Positions 25,012-33,909 of a stretch of 63,487 nt of DNA are shown piece after piece. The stretch lies in assembly GCA_945874695.1 (NCBI GenBank), contig CAMCHP010000008.1:1-63487 (forward strand), given 5' to 3'. The position numbers and the translations under genes are program-made. The stretch is from Chryseobacterium gleum (GTDB taxonomy: Bacteria > Bacteroidota > Bacteroidia > Flavobacteriales_D > Sanyastnellaceae). The notes under the pieces were generated by a model, which saw only the letters and a program-made list of their open reading frames with translations, was not told where the DNA came from and made no database searches. How positions within the stretch are numbered: position 1 is the first letter of the stretch; every line of letters starts with the position of its first letter.

Positions 25012-26208
25012 TTACTTGGCATTTTCGTGTAACAAGGCAAAGAGGCGCCGCTGTTCATCTGTAAGCTGCATGTTGCGGCGAGCGAGCACACGTTCTGCAG
25101 TTTCGATGGCCTTGTTTAGTGCGTAAGTTTCAAAACCTTCAGCGCCTCCCCAGGCGAAAGAAGGGATGTACTTCGGCGGGAAGCCCCCTCCAAAGATATT
25201 CGCGCTAACGCCCACAGTTGTTCCCGTGTTGAACATGGTATTTATGCTGCATTTCGAATGGTCGCCCATGATGAGGCCGCAGAAGGTTAATCCTGTAGCA
25301 GCGAAATCACCTTGGGCATAGTCCCAAATCTTAACCTCGCTGTAATTGTTTTTGAGGTTTGAGGTGTTGGTGTCGGCTCCGAGGTTGCACCACTCGCCCA
25401 AGATTGAGTTGCCCAAAAAGCCATCGTGGGCTTTGTTGCTGTAGCCTTGGATGAGGGAATTCGATATTTCACCAGCGACTTTGCAGTGTGGACCAATGCT
25501 TGTTGCGCCATAAATGCGCGCGCCAGCCCGCACGACCACGTGTTCGGCGAGTGCGACAGGACCATGAATGACAGCGCCCTCCATAATTTGGGTGTCAGAG
25601 CCGATGTAAATGGGGCCGCTTCGGGTGTTGAGGTAGCAGGCCTCAACGCGCGCACCCGGTTCGATGAAAACTTTATCAGGATCGCCGAGAATGGTGACCG
25701 TTGGATCTGGATTTTCAGTGATCCTTCCGTAGGTCACTTGCCTGAAATCGGTTTCAATGGTCGATTTGAGGGTATGAAACACATCGGTAAGTTGCGTCAA
25801 AAGCACGGCGGGTTGTCCGTCACCCTCGGGGTTGTAAACGACGTGTTTGAGTGTGTTTGGTGGCGATAGCGTGTTCTGCCATTGTTGCGCATCATGTGCT
25901 GAACATTTGGCAGCCAATACCGTACCGTCTTGTACAAGCGCCTCGCCGATTTGGAGGGCTTCTACATCCTGCCGATAGGCAGAAAACGAAAGCCACCGCG
26001 CATTGATGAGTAGATTTTCTTCGCCGATGACTGGCGGATGGCTCCCCGTGAGCTCAGGTGCCGTAATAAAAGAGGGCATGTTCCCGAGGAGGTTGGCCCA
26101 ACTTTCTTGCTGGGTAAGGATGCCTGTACGTAAGAGCCCCAACGGACGTGTGAAAGCCAGTGGGAAGAAGCGATTACGTAAATGATCGTCGAAGAGTAGA
26201 ATTCGCAT
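25012..26208 (-). CDS. GlmU-family nucleotidyltransferase/acyltransferase
   Basis: 398 residues from the ATG giving MRILLFDDHLRNRFFPLAFT. The first 200 residues form an atypical nucleotidyltransferase-like domain, and the second half is a left-handed beta-helix of hexapeptide repeats (GPIYIGSDTQIMEGAVIHGP, AGARIYGATSIGPHCKVAGE). This arrangement is annotated in Bacteroidota as a GlmU-like UDP-GlcNAc protein, but the classic GlmU glycine-rich N-terminus is not evident. The palindromic repeat at 25964-25986 is read in frame as FSAYRQDV. Role in envelope sugar metabolism is inferred from the family only. Confidence 0.85.
   Translation of the reverse strand: MRILLFDDHLRNRFFPLAFTRPLGLLRTGILTQQESWANLLGNMPSFITAPELTGSHPPVIGEENLLINARWLSFSAYRQDVEALQIGEALVQDGTVLAAKCSAHDAQQWQNTLSPPNTLKHVVYNPEGDGQPAVLLTQLTDVFHTLKSTIETDFRQVTYGRITENPDPTVTILGDPDKVFIEPGARVEACYLNTRSGPIYIGSDTQIMEGAVIHGPVALAEHVVVRAGARIYGATSIGPHCKVAGEISNSLIQGYSNKAHDGFLGNSILGEWCNLGADTNTSNLKNNYSEVKIWDYAQGDFAATGLTFCGLIMGDHSKCSINTMFNTGTTVGVSANIFGGGFPPKYIPSFAWGGAEGFETYALNKAIETAERVLARRNMQLTDEQRRLFALLHENAK
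25964..25986 (+). repeat. Palindromic mini-repeat copy 9 (in GlmU-family gene)
   Basis: ACATCC, stem TGCC, loop GATA, stem GGCA, GAAAA: full consensus. Read on the gene strand it gives FSAYRQDV, very similar to peptides from copies 6 and 17. Confidence 0.85.
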
Positions 26209-26378
26209 AGGTGTCTTCAAAAGTAATGCATTGTCCCAGTGTCACCAAAGGGAAGAATGAATATCTTCGAGCCAAATTCACCTCTCAATACAGTTTGAAG
26301 ATTCTTTTCCCTACTGAATTTTCAAATTGGTGAAACAATTTCAAACGTTGCTGTGTTTTATAGTGTCGGATAAGCGCT

Positions 26379-27263
26379 ATGCAAGAGTTTTCAATTAAAG
26401 ATCTCGAGACCTTCACAGGTATAAAGGCTCACACTATAAGGATGTGGGAGCAGCGCTATGGTATTTTGGAACCGCAGCGCACCTCGACTAATATTCGGTA
26501 TTACACCGATAACGATCTGAAACGTTTGCTCAACATTAGCCTCCTCAATGCACTCGGTTACAAGATTTCTCGGATAGCAGAAATGAGCGAGGATGAGATT
26601 CTAGACCTCGTTAAGGAGGAGAGCAAGAATCAAACGCGGGAGCAACACTACTTGAACATGCTCAAGATCAGCATGCTCAATTACGACGAAGAGCTTTTCT
26701 ACAGCGTTACCGATAGTTACATTGCTGAAGATGGCGTTGAAGCCATGTTTGTGCAACTTTTGCTGCCGTTCATGAACCAAGTCGGCGTTTTGTGGCTCAC
26801 CAGTGCCATTTGTCCGGCACAAGAACACTTCATCTCCAACCTCATTCGACAGCGCTTGTTTAGTTTGGTTGATAGTTTGAAGACGCAAGAACCGCGTGAG
26901 GAAGTTCCTTTTGTAATGTACTTACCCCAAGGTGAGATTCACGACATCAGCTTGTTGATGATCCATTACATGGCGAAGGCGCGCGGTTACAAGAGTATTT
27001 TCTTGGGGCAGAGCGTTCCGTTTGATGACCTGCTTGAGGTTGTGAAGAAATTTCCGCGTGTGAAGTTTGTTTCATATTCTACCACTACTCCTTCAACAAA
27101 ACAGGCAGCGCAGTACCTCGACCGTATCAACCGCGAGTTTAATCAGCATGATAGCGAGTTTTTCTTGGCCGGTCGTGTGTTGGAAGATGTCGTGAGCCCC
27201 AACGAAGCGTTCATTCACGTTTTCAAGGATGGCGGGAGCTTGGTGAAGGCGCTCTTCTATTAA
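26379..27263 (+). CDS. MerR-family regulator with B12-binding-like domain (CarH-like)
   Basis: 294 residues. Residues 1-75 form the MerR winged helix (FSIKDLETFTGIKAHTIRMW, EQRYGILEPQR). The middle helical bundle contains Trp139-x9-Glu149-His150, and the C-terminal Rossmann-like domain contains GEIHDIS (Glu186-x-His188). These are the cobalamin-contacting motifs of CarH and LitR, the adenosylcobalamin light sensors. The residue after Trp139 is Leu, whereas CarH has His at that place (His132), needed in the photolysed state as I recall; light sensing may therefore differ. A sigma factor gene follows 184 bases later. Confidence 0.88.
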   Translation: MQEFSIKDLETFTGIKAHTIRMWEQRYGILEPQRTSTNIRYYTDNDLKRLLNISLLNALGYKISRIAEMSEDEILDLVKEESKNQTREQHYLNMLKISMLNYDEELFYSVTDSYIAEDGVEAMFVQLLLPFMNQVGVLWLTSAICPAQEHFISNLIRQRLFSLVDSLKTQEPREEVPFVMYLPQGEIHDISLLMIHYMAKARGYKSIFLGQSVPFDDLLEVVKKFPRVKFVSYSTTTPSTKQAAQYLDRINREFNQHDSEFFLAGRVLEDVVSPNEAFIHVFKDGGSLVKALFY

Positions 27264-27447
27264 ATCAACCTTATTCTTCGGATTTTACTACTCATGACCG
27301 TTTGGAAGAAATCCAAGGGTGATGCGGTGTTTTTCACATTCTGTTGAGGTCTGTTTAAAATTTTCGTTAAAAAGTTAAACATGCTTGTTGGGTGAACGAA
27401 ATTTTGTTTAATCTTTGTACCAGAAGTTTACACAAAACCCAAATCAC

Positions 27448-27954
27448 ATGTCTACTATCGAATTTAACAACTTGCTGACCGGCCACAGAGACTTTCTCCG
27501 GGGATTCGCATTCAGCTTTACCAAAGACTCGGAAGATGCCGATGATTTGATCCAGGACACTTTTTTGAAGGCGCTCCGTTACAAGGACAACTTCAAAGAG
27601 GGCACCAACATTAAAGGATGGTTGTTCACCATTATGCGAAATATCTTCATCAATAACTACAAGCGGAAGAAGTTTCAGAACACCATTACCGACAGTACTG
27701 ATAACAACTACTTTATCAATGCGTCGCAAGATTACAGCTTCGATTCTGTGACGACACAGATCAGCGAGAAAGACATTCGCGGAGCCATTTCCAATTTGGG
27801 CAGTGAGTTCCGCATTCCCTTCACCATGTTTGTTGAAGGTTACCATTACGACGAGATTGCTGATACTTTGGGCATCCCGATGGGAACGGTGAAGAGCCGC
27901 ATCTTCCACGCACGGAAGAAGCTCAGCACCAAGCTCGAAGATTACCGCCGTTAA
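27448..27954 (+). CDS. ECF-type RNA polymerase sigma factor
   Basis: 168 residues from the ATG giving MSTIEFNNLLTGHRDFLRGF. Regions 2 (DADDLIQDTFLKALRYKDNF, GWLFTIMRNIFIN) and 4 (YHYDEIADTLGIPMGTVKSR) are complete. It is cytosolic and no anti-sigma factor gene is adjacent. In several Bacteroidota a MerR/B12 regulator and such a sigma factor sit together before carotenoid genes; here no such genes follow, so targets are unknown. A weak promoter (TTG and TAATCTTTG about 22 bases apart) is just upstream. The end overlaps the convergent methyltransferase gene by 4 bases. Confidence 0.95.
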   Translation: MSTIEFNNLLTGHRDFLRGFAFSFTKDSEDADDLIQDTFLKALRYKDNFKEGTNIKGWLFTIMRNIFINNYKRKKFQNTITDSTDNNYFINASQDYSFDSVTTQISEKDIRGAISNLGSEFRIPFTMFVEGYHYDEIADTLGIPMGTVKSRIFHARKKLSTKLEDYRR

Positions 27955-28700
27955 GCCGAGAAAGCGAAGAGAAAATCGTGGTGCGGGCCATCTGCAAGCT
28001 TCACCATTTTCAAATCGGCTTGCTCAGCAGCGAACTTCAGCAAATCAGGATCAGGGTAAATCCAGTTGAATTCGTTTTTAAGTTGTTTCCACTTGAGAGA
28101 GAAGTGGACCATTCCATAGTAGTGATTAAGAGGGGATTGCGTAAGCAGTCCCTTTTTTTGTTCATCAAGCCAAGCGAGGTCTTCGGTACTCGGATCATCG
28201 CCCAAAGCGAAGTAGGCAATGTCAGAACTGTCGCCGATGATTACCCCGCCTGAGGCAAGCAATTGTTTCGCCTTTTGAAGCAACTTCACAGTACCCTGCA
28301 CCGTTTGCCCCATGCCTAAACCGTTCATGAGGAAGAGGATGGTGTCGTATTTTTCGGTGGTGGCATAATCGAAAAAATCGGCTTCGACGACTTTTGGCAA
28401 CTGGTGTGAACGCATCACGTCGCATGCACCGGGTGATATTTCCAATGCAGTGACATCACAGCGGTTTTTGTGCAACCATAGGCTGTGGCATCCGGCGGCT
28501 GCACCAACGTCTAACACTTTACCACGTGCGTGTTTCAGCGCATGCTGTTCGAGTAACGGCATGTCATCAAAGCTTCGGAAGAAGTAGGCAGGGTCAAGCG
28601 GGTCTTGTGCTTCGTCATCGATCCAAACCGCGATGGATTCTGCCACGCCATCGTGTTGAAAAGCTAATAAAGCCTCGCCAAAAATATCATTGAATTGCAT
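27951..28700 (-). CDS. Class I SAM-dependent methyltransferase
   Basis: 249 residues from the ATG giving MQFNDIFGEALLAFQHDG. The SAM-binding motif I is GKVLDVGAAAGCHSLWL, followed by VTALEISPGACDVM and the IIGDSSDIAYF segment. The family to which the N-terminal FNDIFGEALLAF belongs is seen in Bacteroidota with unknown substrate. The region before the start contains a full palindromic repeat (28744-28767). The gene converges with the sigma factor and overlaps it by 4 bases. Confidence 0.87.
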   Translation of the reverse strand: MQFNDIFGEALLAFQHDGVAESIAVWIDDEAQDPLDPAYFFRSFDDMPLLEQHALKHARGKVLDVGAAAGCHSLWLHKNRCDVTALEISPGACDVMRSHQLPKVVEADFFDYATTEKYDTILFLMNGLGMGQTVQGTVKLLQKAKQLLASGGVIIGDSSDIAYFALGDDPSTEDLAWLDEQKKGLLTQSPLNHYYGMVHFSLKWKQLKNEFNWIYPDPDLLKFAAEQADLKMVKLADGPHHDFLFAFSA

Positions 28701-28743
28701 GAACTTTGAAATCTGTTGAGTTGCTTGGATTGAAGGGATATGC

Positions 28744-28767
28744 CCATCCGCCCGTTCAGGGCGAAAA
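28744..28767 (+). repeat. Palindromic mini-repeat copy 10 (intergenic)
   Basis: CCATCC, stem GCCC, loop GTTCA, stem GGGC, GAAAA: full consensus. It is in the divergent gap between the methyltransferase and the large surface protein gene, about 45 bases before the -7 box at 28813. Confidence 0.85.
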
Positions 28768-28812
28768 CCATACAAAACTTCACTTTTTCTTCGGTTAAAG
28801 CAACCTATACCC

Positions 28813-28820
28813 TAAATTTG
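28813..28820 (+). promoter_or_regulatory. Putative -7 box for the large T9SS protein gene
   Basis: TAAATTTG, an exact TAnnTTTG match, 37 bases before the ATG at 28858. A -33 element is not clear. Confidence 0.5.
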
Positions 28821-28857
28821 ATGTCATTAGGATAACAACCTCTATTGCTGGCTTCTT

Positions 28858-31800
28858 ATGAGAACACGCTACCTACTTTTATTTTTGACTTGTTTTGGAT
28901 TTTCTGCTTTAGGTCGGGCTCAAGTTGCAGTTCAAACCGGATTGACGCTGGAGCAGTATGTGAATGAGATCCTTTTGGGTTCAGGTGTTGAAGCGTTTAA
29001 CATTCAGTTGACGGGTAGCCCAATTCAGATTGGTCATTTAACAGGTGCTGCGGGTACGCTTTGTCCGGTTGATGCAGGCTTGGTTTTGAGCTCTGCGGCT
29101 GCGACGAACCTTGTTTGTGGTGGTTTTGATGAAGTGCCATTTGGCGAGGGTGTTTCTGGCGATCCTGATTTGTTGTCTATTGCGAACAGCGTTCCACCAC
29201 TTATCGGGCAAAATTTCAACGTAGGGTCGGTGAACGATATTTGTGCGATCGAGTTTGACTTTGTCGCCACAGGAGACTCGATTAAGTTTAACTACACCTT
29301 TGGTTCAGATGAGTACCTTTTTTGGGTTAACTCATCATTCAACGATGTGTTCGCTTTCTTCCTTTCGGGCCCAGGAATTACGGGCCCATACGACGCACCT
29401 GCTGGTTACCCTGGCGGTGCTGTAAATATTGCACAATTGCCGGGCTCAAACCCGCCGTTACCGATTACAATTTCATCGGTGAACAACGTATTAAACAGTG
29501 CTTTCTACATTGATAACCCTGATAACGTTGGTATTTGCCAGAACGGTTTTACGGTAACTCTCGAAGCGAATTATGAAGTAGAGTGTGGTGAAACCTATCA
29601 CATTAAGCTTGCGATTGCCGATGGTTCAGATACTGCTCTTGAATCGGTGGTGATTCTCGAAGCAGGGTCGTTTGTGAGTAACTCGGTGGTTGAAGTTGAT
29701 TTGGACATCGACGTTGGAGGTCCTGATGCGGACATTATTTACGAAGATTGCGGTCAAGCGGTTTTGACCTTTACCCGCCCGATCGTGAGCAACCTTGAGA
29801 TCGAAGAAATGATTATCATCGAATATTTGGGGACTGCCATCAATGGTGCCGATTACACGGCTTTGCCAGATACTATTATTTTCGCTTCTGGAGTCGAAAG
29901 TGTTAGTTTCGATATTTCTGCCATTGTCGATGACCTTGCCGAAGGTATTGAAACGGTACAGTTCCAAATTTTGAACCTTGCAGCTTGCAGCGGAAACGGT
30001 TTGATAAGTTATTTCGAATTTTTTATCGCTGATGAACCTGAACCCCTTGTGGTTGAAGGTTATGAGATTGAGATGTGCTCCGGTGCAGAGCTCGAAATTG
30101 CGCCCATCATTACGGGAGGTTATGGAAACTTCACCTACCAATGGTCAACCAATGAAACAACGCCAGAGATTACAGTTTCGCCTCCGAATAATACGGTGTA
30201 TAACGTGGTCGTCAGTGACACTTGTGGTATGCCATCAGACGACGGAGATATTCAAGTGATAATTTTGGAGCTTCCTCCCTTGGAAGTGCTGATTAATGGG
30301 GGGGATTTGCAGCTTAATTGCAACGACTTCGTTTTCATCTCTGCCAACGCATTTGGTGGTGATGGTGTGTATTCGTGGTCATGGACAGACCAAAATGGCG
30401 TGAGTTTGGGGAGCGGGAGCTCATCTATTTTCTACGGAACTTGGCAAGGTGCAACCCAAATTATTGCCACCGTTACCGATGGTTGCGGGTTTGTAGTTTC
30501 TGACACCATTAACGTTTCGCTTAATGTGCCTCCTTTGGATGTGACCATACCTACGGTTGTTGACGCGCTTTGCGGAGAACAATTTACCATCGCCCCTACC
30601 GTGTCTGGAGGGCAGGAGCCTTACAGCTTTACGTGGCTTCAAGGCAATACTTGGTTAGGGTGGAATCAGAACTTGACGTTCTCTTCGCAGGCTGATATTG
30701 TGCTCACCTTTGAAGTTTTTGATCAGTGTGGTCAAGTTTCAAATCACGAAGTGCAGATTGATATTTCGAGTCCTGCAGTAGAGATTGTTCTCCCGGAATC
30801 AGTAACTGGTCCGTGCACAGATAACTTTGCCTTGTCTCCCGAATTAGTCGGTGGAAGCGGTGGCTTTATGTACCAATGGACAGCCAACGGTGTCAACTAT
30901 TCAACCAATGCGAACATCAACTTCCAGTCATTTGAAGATGCGGTTTTGCAATTGAGCGTAGTCGATCAATGTGGCGCAAGTGACCAAACTACGGTTGCAG
31001 TCAACATCGTGAATCCGCCACTCGTTATTGAGGTAGGTGAAGATATTTTTGCAAGCTGTCTCGACAATACCGCCATCGATGTTGAGATTCTCAGCGGTGC
31101 AGGCGGCTATACCTATCAATGGATGGTGGCTGATACCAACTTCAGCATCACGGCAGATATTGTATTGCAGTCGTTTGCGACTGTGCCAGTTGGTGTGCAA
31201 GTAACCGACGGTTGCGGTGGATCAACGTATGACGAGTTAATGTATATTGTTCCTGACATTCCGCTTACCATGACGTTGAATGCAGACACTGCCATTTGTG
31301 CGGGCACAGGCATTTCTTTATCTGCTTTCGCTCAAGGTGGGGAAGAGGGCTTCTTCTATTTCTGGCCTGAACTGGGTGCATTCGGACCTGATCAGTACAT
31401 TGTCCCTTACCAATCAGGTGTTTACAACGTTACGGCAACCGATATTTGCGGAGCAACCATCACCCAATCGGTGTACGTTGAGGTGTTGTACTTGTTCTCT
31501 GACTTTACGGTGACATCGCTCGATGAGACTTCTTACCAGTTCTTTGCAAATCCTTCGCCTGTATGTGACGATTGCGAATACCTCTGGGATTTTGGAGACG
31601 GAACCTTCAGTGACGAGCCTAATCCGATGCATACTTTTGACGGACTTGACGACTACACCACCAGCTTACAAGTGACCAATTCGATCGGTTGTACGAACAC
31701 TGCTTACACCTTGATTAACGGTCCGGTGATTTTGTACATCCCGAACGCGTTTACCCCTAATAATGATGGATTGAACGACGTCTTCCGGGTATATGGGAAT

Positions 31801-32004
31801 GGAATTGTGAAATTCAGCATTCAGATTTTTAACCGTTGGGGAGAGGTCGTGTATGAATCAGATGACATCAACGCCGTTTGGGATGGCAGTCACAAAGGCG
31901 GCGACTACTACGGTCAGAACGAAATTTACAACTACGTCGTAAGTGTAAAAGGCTTCAATACCGATGCGTTTGAGCGTGTTGGTCACATTTCGCTGATGCG
32001 ATAA
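28858..32004 (+). CDS. Large surface protein: choice-of-anchor L, Calx-beta-like, six Ig/PKD-like repeats, T9SS type B domain
   Basis: 1,048 residues with a signal peptide (MRTRYLLLFLTCFGFSALGR). Residues about 25-275 are a choice-of-anchor L domain (VNEILLGSGV, FTFGSDEYLFWVNSSFNDVF, AIADGSDTALESVVILEAGS). A Calx-beta-like domain (about 280-375) follows, then six repeats of about 85 residues each ending in a DxCG motif (VSDTCG, VTDGCG, VFDQCG, VVDQCG, VTDGCG, ATDICG), a PKD domain (YLWDFGDGTFSDEPNPMHTF) and a gliding-motility-associated T9SS type B domain (IPNAFTPNNDGLNDVFRVYG, FNRWGEVVY). It should be exported by T9SS and retained at the surface, probably an adhesin or mobility-related filament; this is inferred. 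Confidence 0.94.
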   Translation: MRTRYLLLFLTCFGFSALGRAQVAVQTGLTLEQYVNEILLGSGVEAFNIQLTGSPIQIGHLTGAAGTLCPVDAGLVLSSAAATNLVCGGFDEVPFGEGVSGDPDLLSIANSVPPLIGQNFNVGSVNDICAIEFDFVATGDSIKFNYTFGSDEYLFWVNSSFNDVFAFFLSGPGITGPYDAPAGYPGGAVNIAQLPGSNPPLPITISSVNNVLNSAFYIDNPDNVGICQNGFTVTLEANYEVECGETYHIKLAIADGSDTALESVVILEAGSFVSNSVVEVDLDIDVGGPDADIIYEDCGQAVLTFTRPIVSNLEIEEMIIIEYLGTAINGADYTALPDTIIFASGVESVSFDISAIVDDLAEGIETVQFQILNLAACSGNGLISYFEFFIADEPEPLVVEGYEIEMCSGAELEIAPIITGGYGNFTYQWSTNETTPEITVSPPNNTVYNVVVSDTCGMPSDDGDIQVIILELPPLEVLINGGDLQLNCNDFVFISANAFGGDGVYSWSWTDQNGVSLGSGSSSIFYGTWQGATQIIATVTDGCGFVVSDTINVSLNVPPLDVTIPTVVDALCGEQFTIAPTVSGGQEPYSFTWLQGNTWLGWNQNLTFSSQADIVLTFEVFDQCGQVSNHEVQIDISSPAVEIVLPESVTGPCTDNFALSPELVGGSGGFMYQWTANGVNYSTNANINFQSFEDAVLQLSVVDQCGASDQTTVAVNIVNPPLVIEVGEDIFASCLDNTAIDVEILSGAGGYTYQWMVADTNFSITADIVLQSFATVPVGVQVTDGCGGSTYDELMYIVPDIPLTMTLNADTAICAGTGISLSAFAQGGEEGFFYFWPELGAFGPDQYIVPYQSGVYNVTATDICGATITQSVYVEVLYLFSDFTVTSLDETSYQFFANPSPVCDDCEYLWDFGDGTFSDEPNPMHTFDGLDDYTTSLQVTNSIGCTNTAYTLINGPVILYIPNAFTPNNDGLNDVFRVYGNGIVKFSIQIFNRWGEVVYESDDINAVWDGSHKGGDYYGQNEIYNYVVSVKGFNTDAFERVGHISLMR

Positions 32005-32025
32005 TCGATATCAATCAAAAGTAAG

Positions 32026-32051
32026 AAGGCCAGATTATTCTGGCCTTTTTT
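32026..32051 (+). terminator. Terminator after the large T9SS protein gene
   Basis: AAGGCCAG and CTGGCCTT pair over 8 bp with a 6-base loop, and a run of six T begins inside the stem end. It follows 22 bases after the stop codon. Confidence 0.88.
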
Positions 32052-32101
32052 CGTTGCATGCAATGGTTATCTTGCAGCCCTAAAACGAATCTAATCGTCG
32101 C

Positions 32102-33454
32102 ATGAACAAATCCAACACTTCGTCGCTTCGCATGGCCTTTATTGCCATTACATCCTTGTTTTTTATGTGGGGATTTATCACGGTGTTGGCAGACGCACTT
32201 ATTCCGCGGTTGAAAGAAGTCTTTGAATTGCAGTATTGGCAGGCTAGTTTAGTGCAATTGGCTTGGTTCATGCCCTACGGTTTGGTGAGCATACCAGCGG
32301 GTTTCGTTTTAGCGCGCATTGGCTACAAAAAAGGTGTGCTTTTGGGCTTGTTGTTGGCTGGGGCCGGTTGCGCGCTGTTTTATCCGGCCGCTGAAGTTCG
32401 AACATTTGGTTTGTTCTTAGGAGCCCTGTTTGTGCTGGCTACAGGAATAACTGTGTTGCAAGTTGCGGCCAATCCGTACATCACTGTGCTTGGCGCTCCG
32501 GAAGGGGCTGCACGTCGGTTGAATTTGGCCCAAGCGTTCAACAGTGTGGGTACAACGATTGCGCCCATCATTTCAGCCACATGGTTGCTCTCAGACCGTA
32601 TTTTAACGGGAGACGAGAAAGCCCAACTCGATCCTGCGGCCTTGAACGCCTACCTCGACACCGAAGCGAGTACGGTCGAAATGCCTTTTCTGCTGCTAGC
32701 CATGGCCTTCGTTTTGTTGGCATTGGTCTTGGCGGCCGTAAAACTGCCTGTAATGCTCGGGGGAACAGCTGTTTCAGCCCAAAGTTTCAAGAAGGTTTTG
32801 ACCAACAAGCGCTTGATGTTTGGCGCCTTGGCGATCTTCGTATACGTGGGCGCAGAGGTTGCCATTGGCAGTTTTCTCACGCTTTATTTTCTTGATCTCG
32901 GCCTAGCCGGCCGGATAGAGGCCCACGAAGGTTTGCGGGGGCTCGTGAATACGCTATCGATGACCTTTTCTGGCAAGGATATTTCAGCATTGGATGCCAA
33001 AGGGATTGTTGCAACCTTTGGTGTGTTTTATTGGGGAAGCGCCATGATCGGCCGATTCACTGGTGCTGCGCTGATGACGCGCTTAAAGCCGGCTATAGTA
33101 TTGGCTGTTTTTGGCGTGGGGGCTGTAGTGCTCGGGCTGGTATCTATTGCTTCAAGCGGTTTTGTGGCCATGGTAGCCATTTTGCTCGTTGGTTTTTGCA
33201 ATTCGGTTATGTTTCCTACCATTTTCAGCATGTCGTTGGAGGAATTGGGTGAGCACAAACCGGAAGGCTCGGGGGTACTGTGTACCGCAATCGTTGGAGG
33301 TGCTTTCATTCCGCCCTTGGTTGGTTACATGCGCGATGTGACAGGGGGCTTCGGTTTGGCTTTTCTGCTGCCGGTGTTATGCTACGTGGTAATCATCGCC
33401 TTCGCTGTGCGGTACAGCCGCAGGGAGCCTGTTGAAGCGAAATCAGGAATTTAA
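32102..33454 (+). CDS. Sugar MFS transporter, FucP family
   Basis: 450 residues with about 12 hydrophobic segments. FFMWGFITVLADALIPRLKE near the N-terminus, QLAWFMPYGLVSIPAGFVLA and VLQVAANPYITVLGAPEG fit the L-fucose:H+ symporter / glucose-galactose transporter family. The substrate is probably a monosaccharide taken up with protons across the inner membrane; glucose, galactose, fucose and GlcNAc members exist, so I do not assign a gene name. The GH20 hexosaminidase in this window is far away and not obviously linked. Confidence 0.92.
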   Translation: MNKSNTSSLRMAFIAITSLFFMWGFITVLADALIPRLKEVFELQYWQASLVQLAWFMPYGLVSIPAGFVLARIGYKKGVLLGLLLAGAGCALFYPAAEVRTFGLFLGALFVLATGITVLQVAANPYITVLGAPEGAARRLNLAQAFNSVGTTIAPIISATWLLSDRILTGDEKAQLDPAALNAYLDTEASTVEMPFLLLAMAFVLLALVLAAVKLPVMLGGTAVSAQSFKKVLTNKRLMFGALAIFVYVGAEVAIGSFLTLYFLDLGLAGRIEAHEGLRGLVNTLSMTFSGKDISALDAKGIVATFGVFYWGSAMIGRFTGAALMTRLKPAIVLAVFGVGAVVLGLVSIASSGFVAMVAILLVGFCNSVMFPTIFSMSLEELGEHKPEGSGVLCTAIVGGAFIPPLVGYMRDVTGGFGLAFLLPVLCYVVIIAFAVRYSRREPVEAKSGI

Positions 33455-33756
33455 GATTTCAGCCCAATCGGCAATTTGTTCTTCAGTTGTAAATCTTAAC
33501 ATTTCGCGCATCCATTCGTCGATAATTTGCCGAAATAGGAATACAAGAATGACTTAGTTCTGAATTACTGTTTTGTTTGATCGGTAGGTGTTTGCCGCAT
33601 GGCCTGTTTAGAATCGGTACAAACAGGAATGAAATAAATTGATTTTCAGGAAATTTTATTTTGTTAAATGTTGCAATTGTCGTTAGAATCACCGATAAAA
33701 ACCGTTACTTGTTTGCGGTTACACCAAAGCGGTGAACCCGCGGAAACATTAGAATT
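33455..33756. other. 302-base intergenic stretch, no gene seen
   Basis: This is the only gap longer than 300 bases. It is AT-rich and contains short runs of A and T; no open frame with a recognisable start, no clear hairpin with a T-run and no palindromic mini-repeat. A possible weak promoter (TTG followed by TTTG-containing sequence) lies in the last 60 bases before the microprotein gene. No function can be assigned. Confidence 0.6.
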
Positions 33757-33909
33757 ATGGCCGTTAAGCGAACAAAAAAGAAAGAGGAGAAGGTGCCGCA
33801 ACCGAATATTCGGGTGAAATTGGATTATAAAACCATTATCACCTTGAAAGATAACAGTAAGTTGGCATTTTGGAAAGAGCGCTATCCGCAGTTGGAGATT
33901 TTGGACTAA
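33757..33909 (+). CDS. 50-residue basic microprotein, unknown
   Basis: A short gene beginning MAVKRTKKKEEKV, followed by PNIRVKLDYKTIITLKDNSK and ending WKERYPQLEILD. The composition (a Lys/Arg-rich start and a compact beta-like VKLDYKTIITL segment with Trp and Tyr) is that of a structured small protein and not of random sequence. It could bind nucleic acid or a ribosomal component; this is inference. It ends directly next to the stop of the convergent thioredoxin-fold gene, with no bases in between. Confidence 0.65.
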   Translation: MAVKRTKKKEEKVPQPNIRVKLDYKTIITLKDNSKLAFWKERYPQLEILD

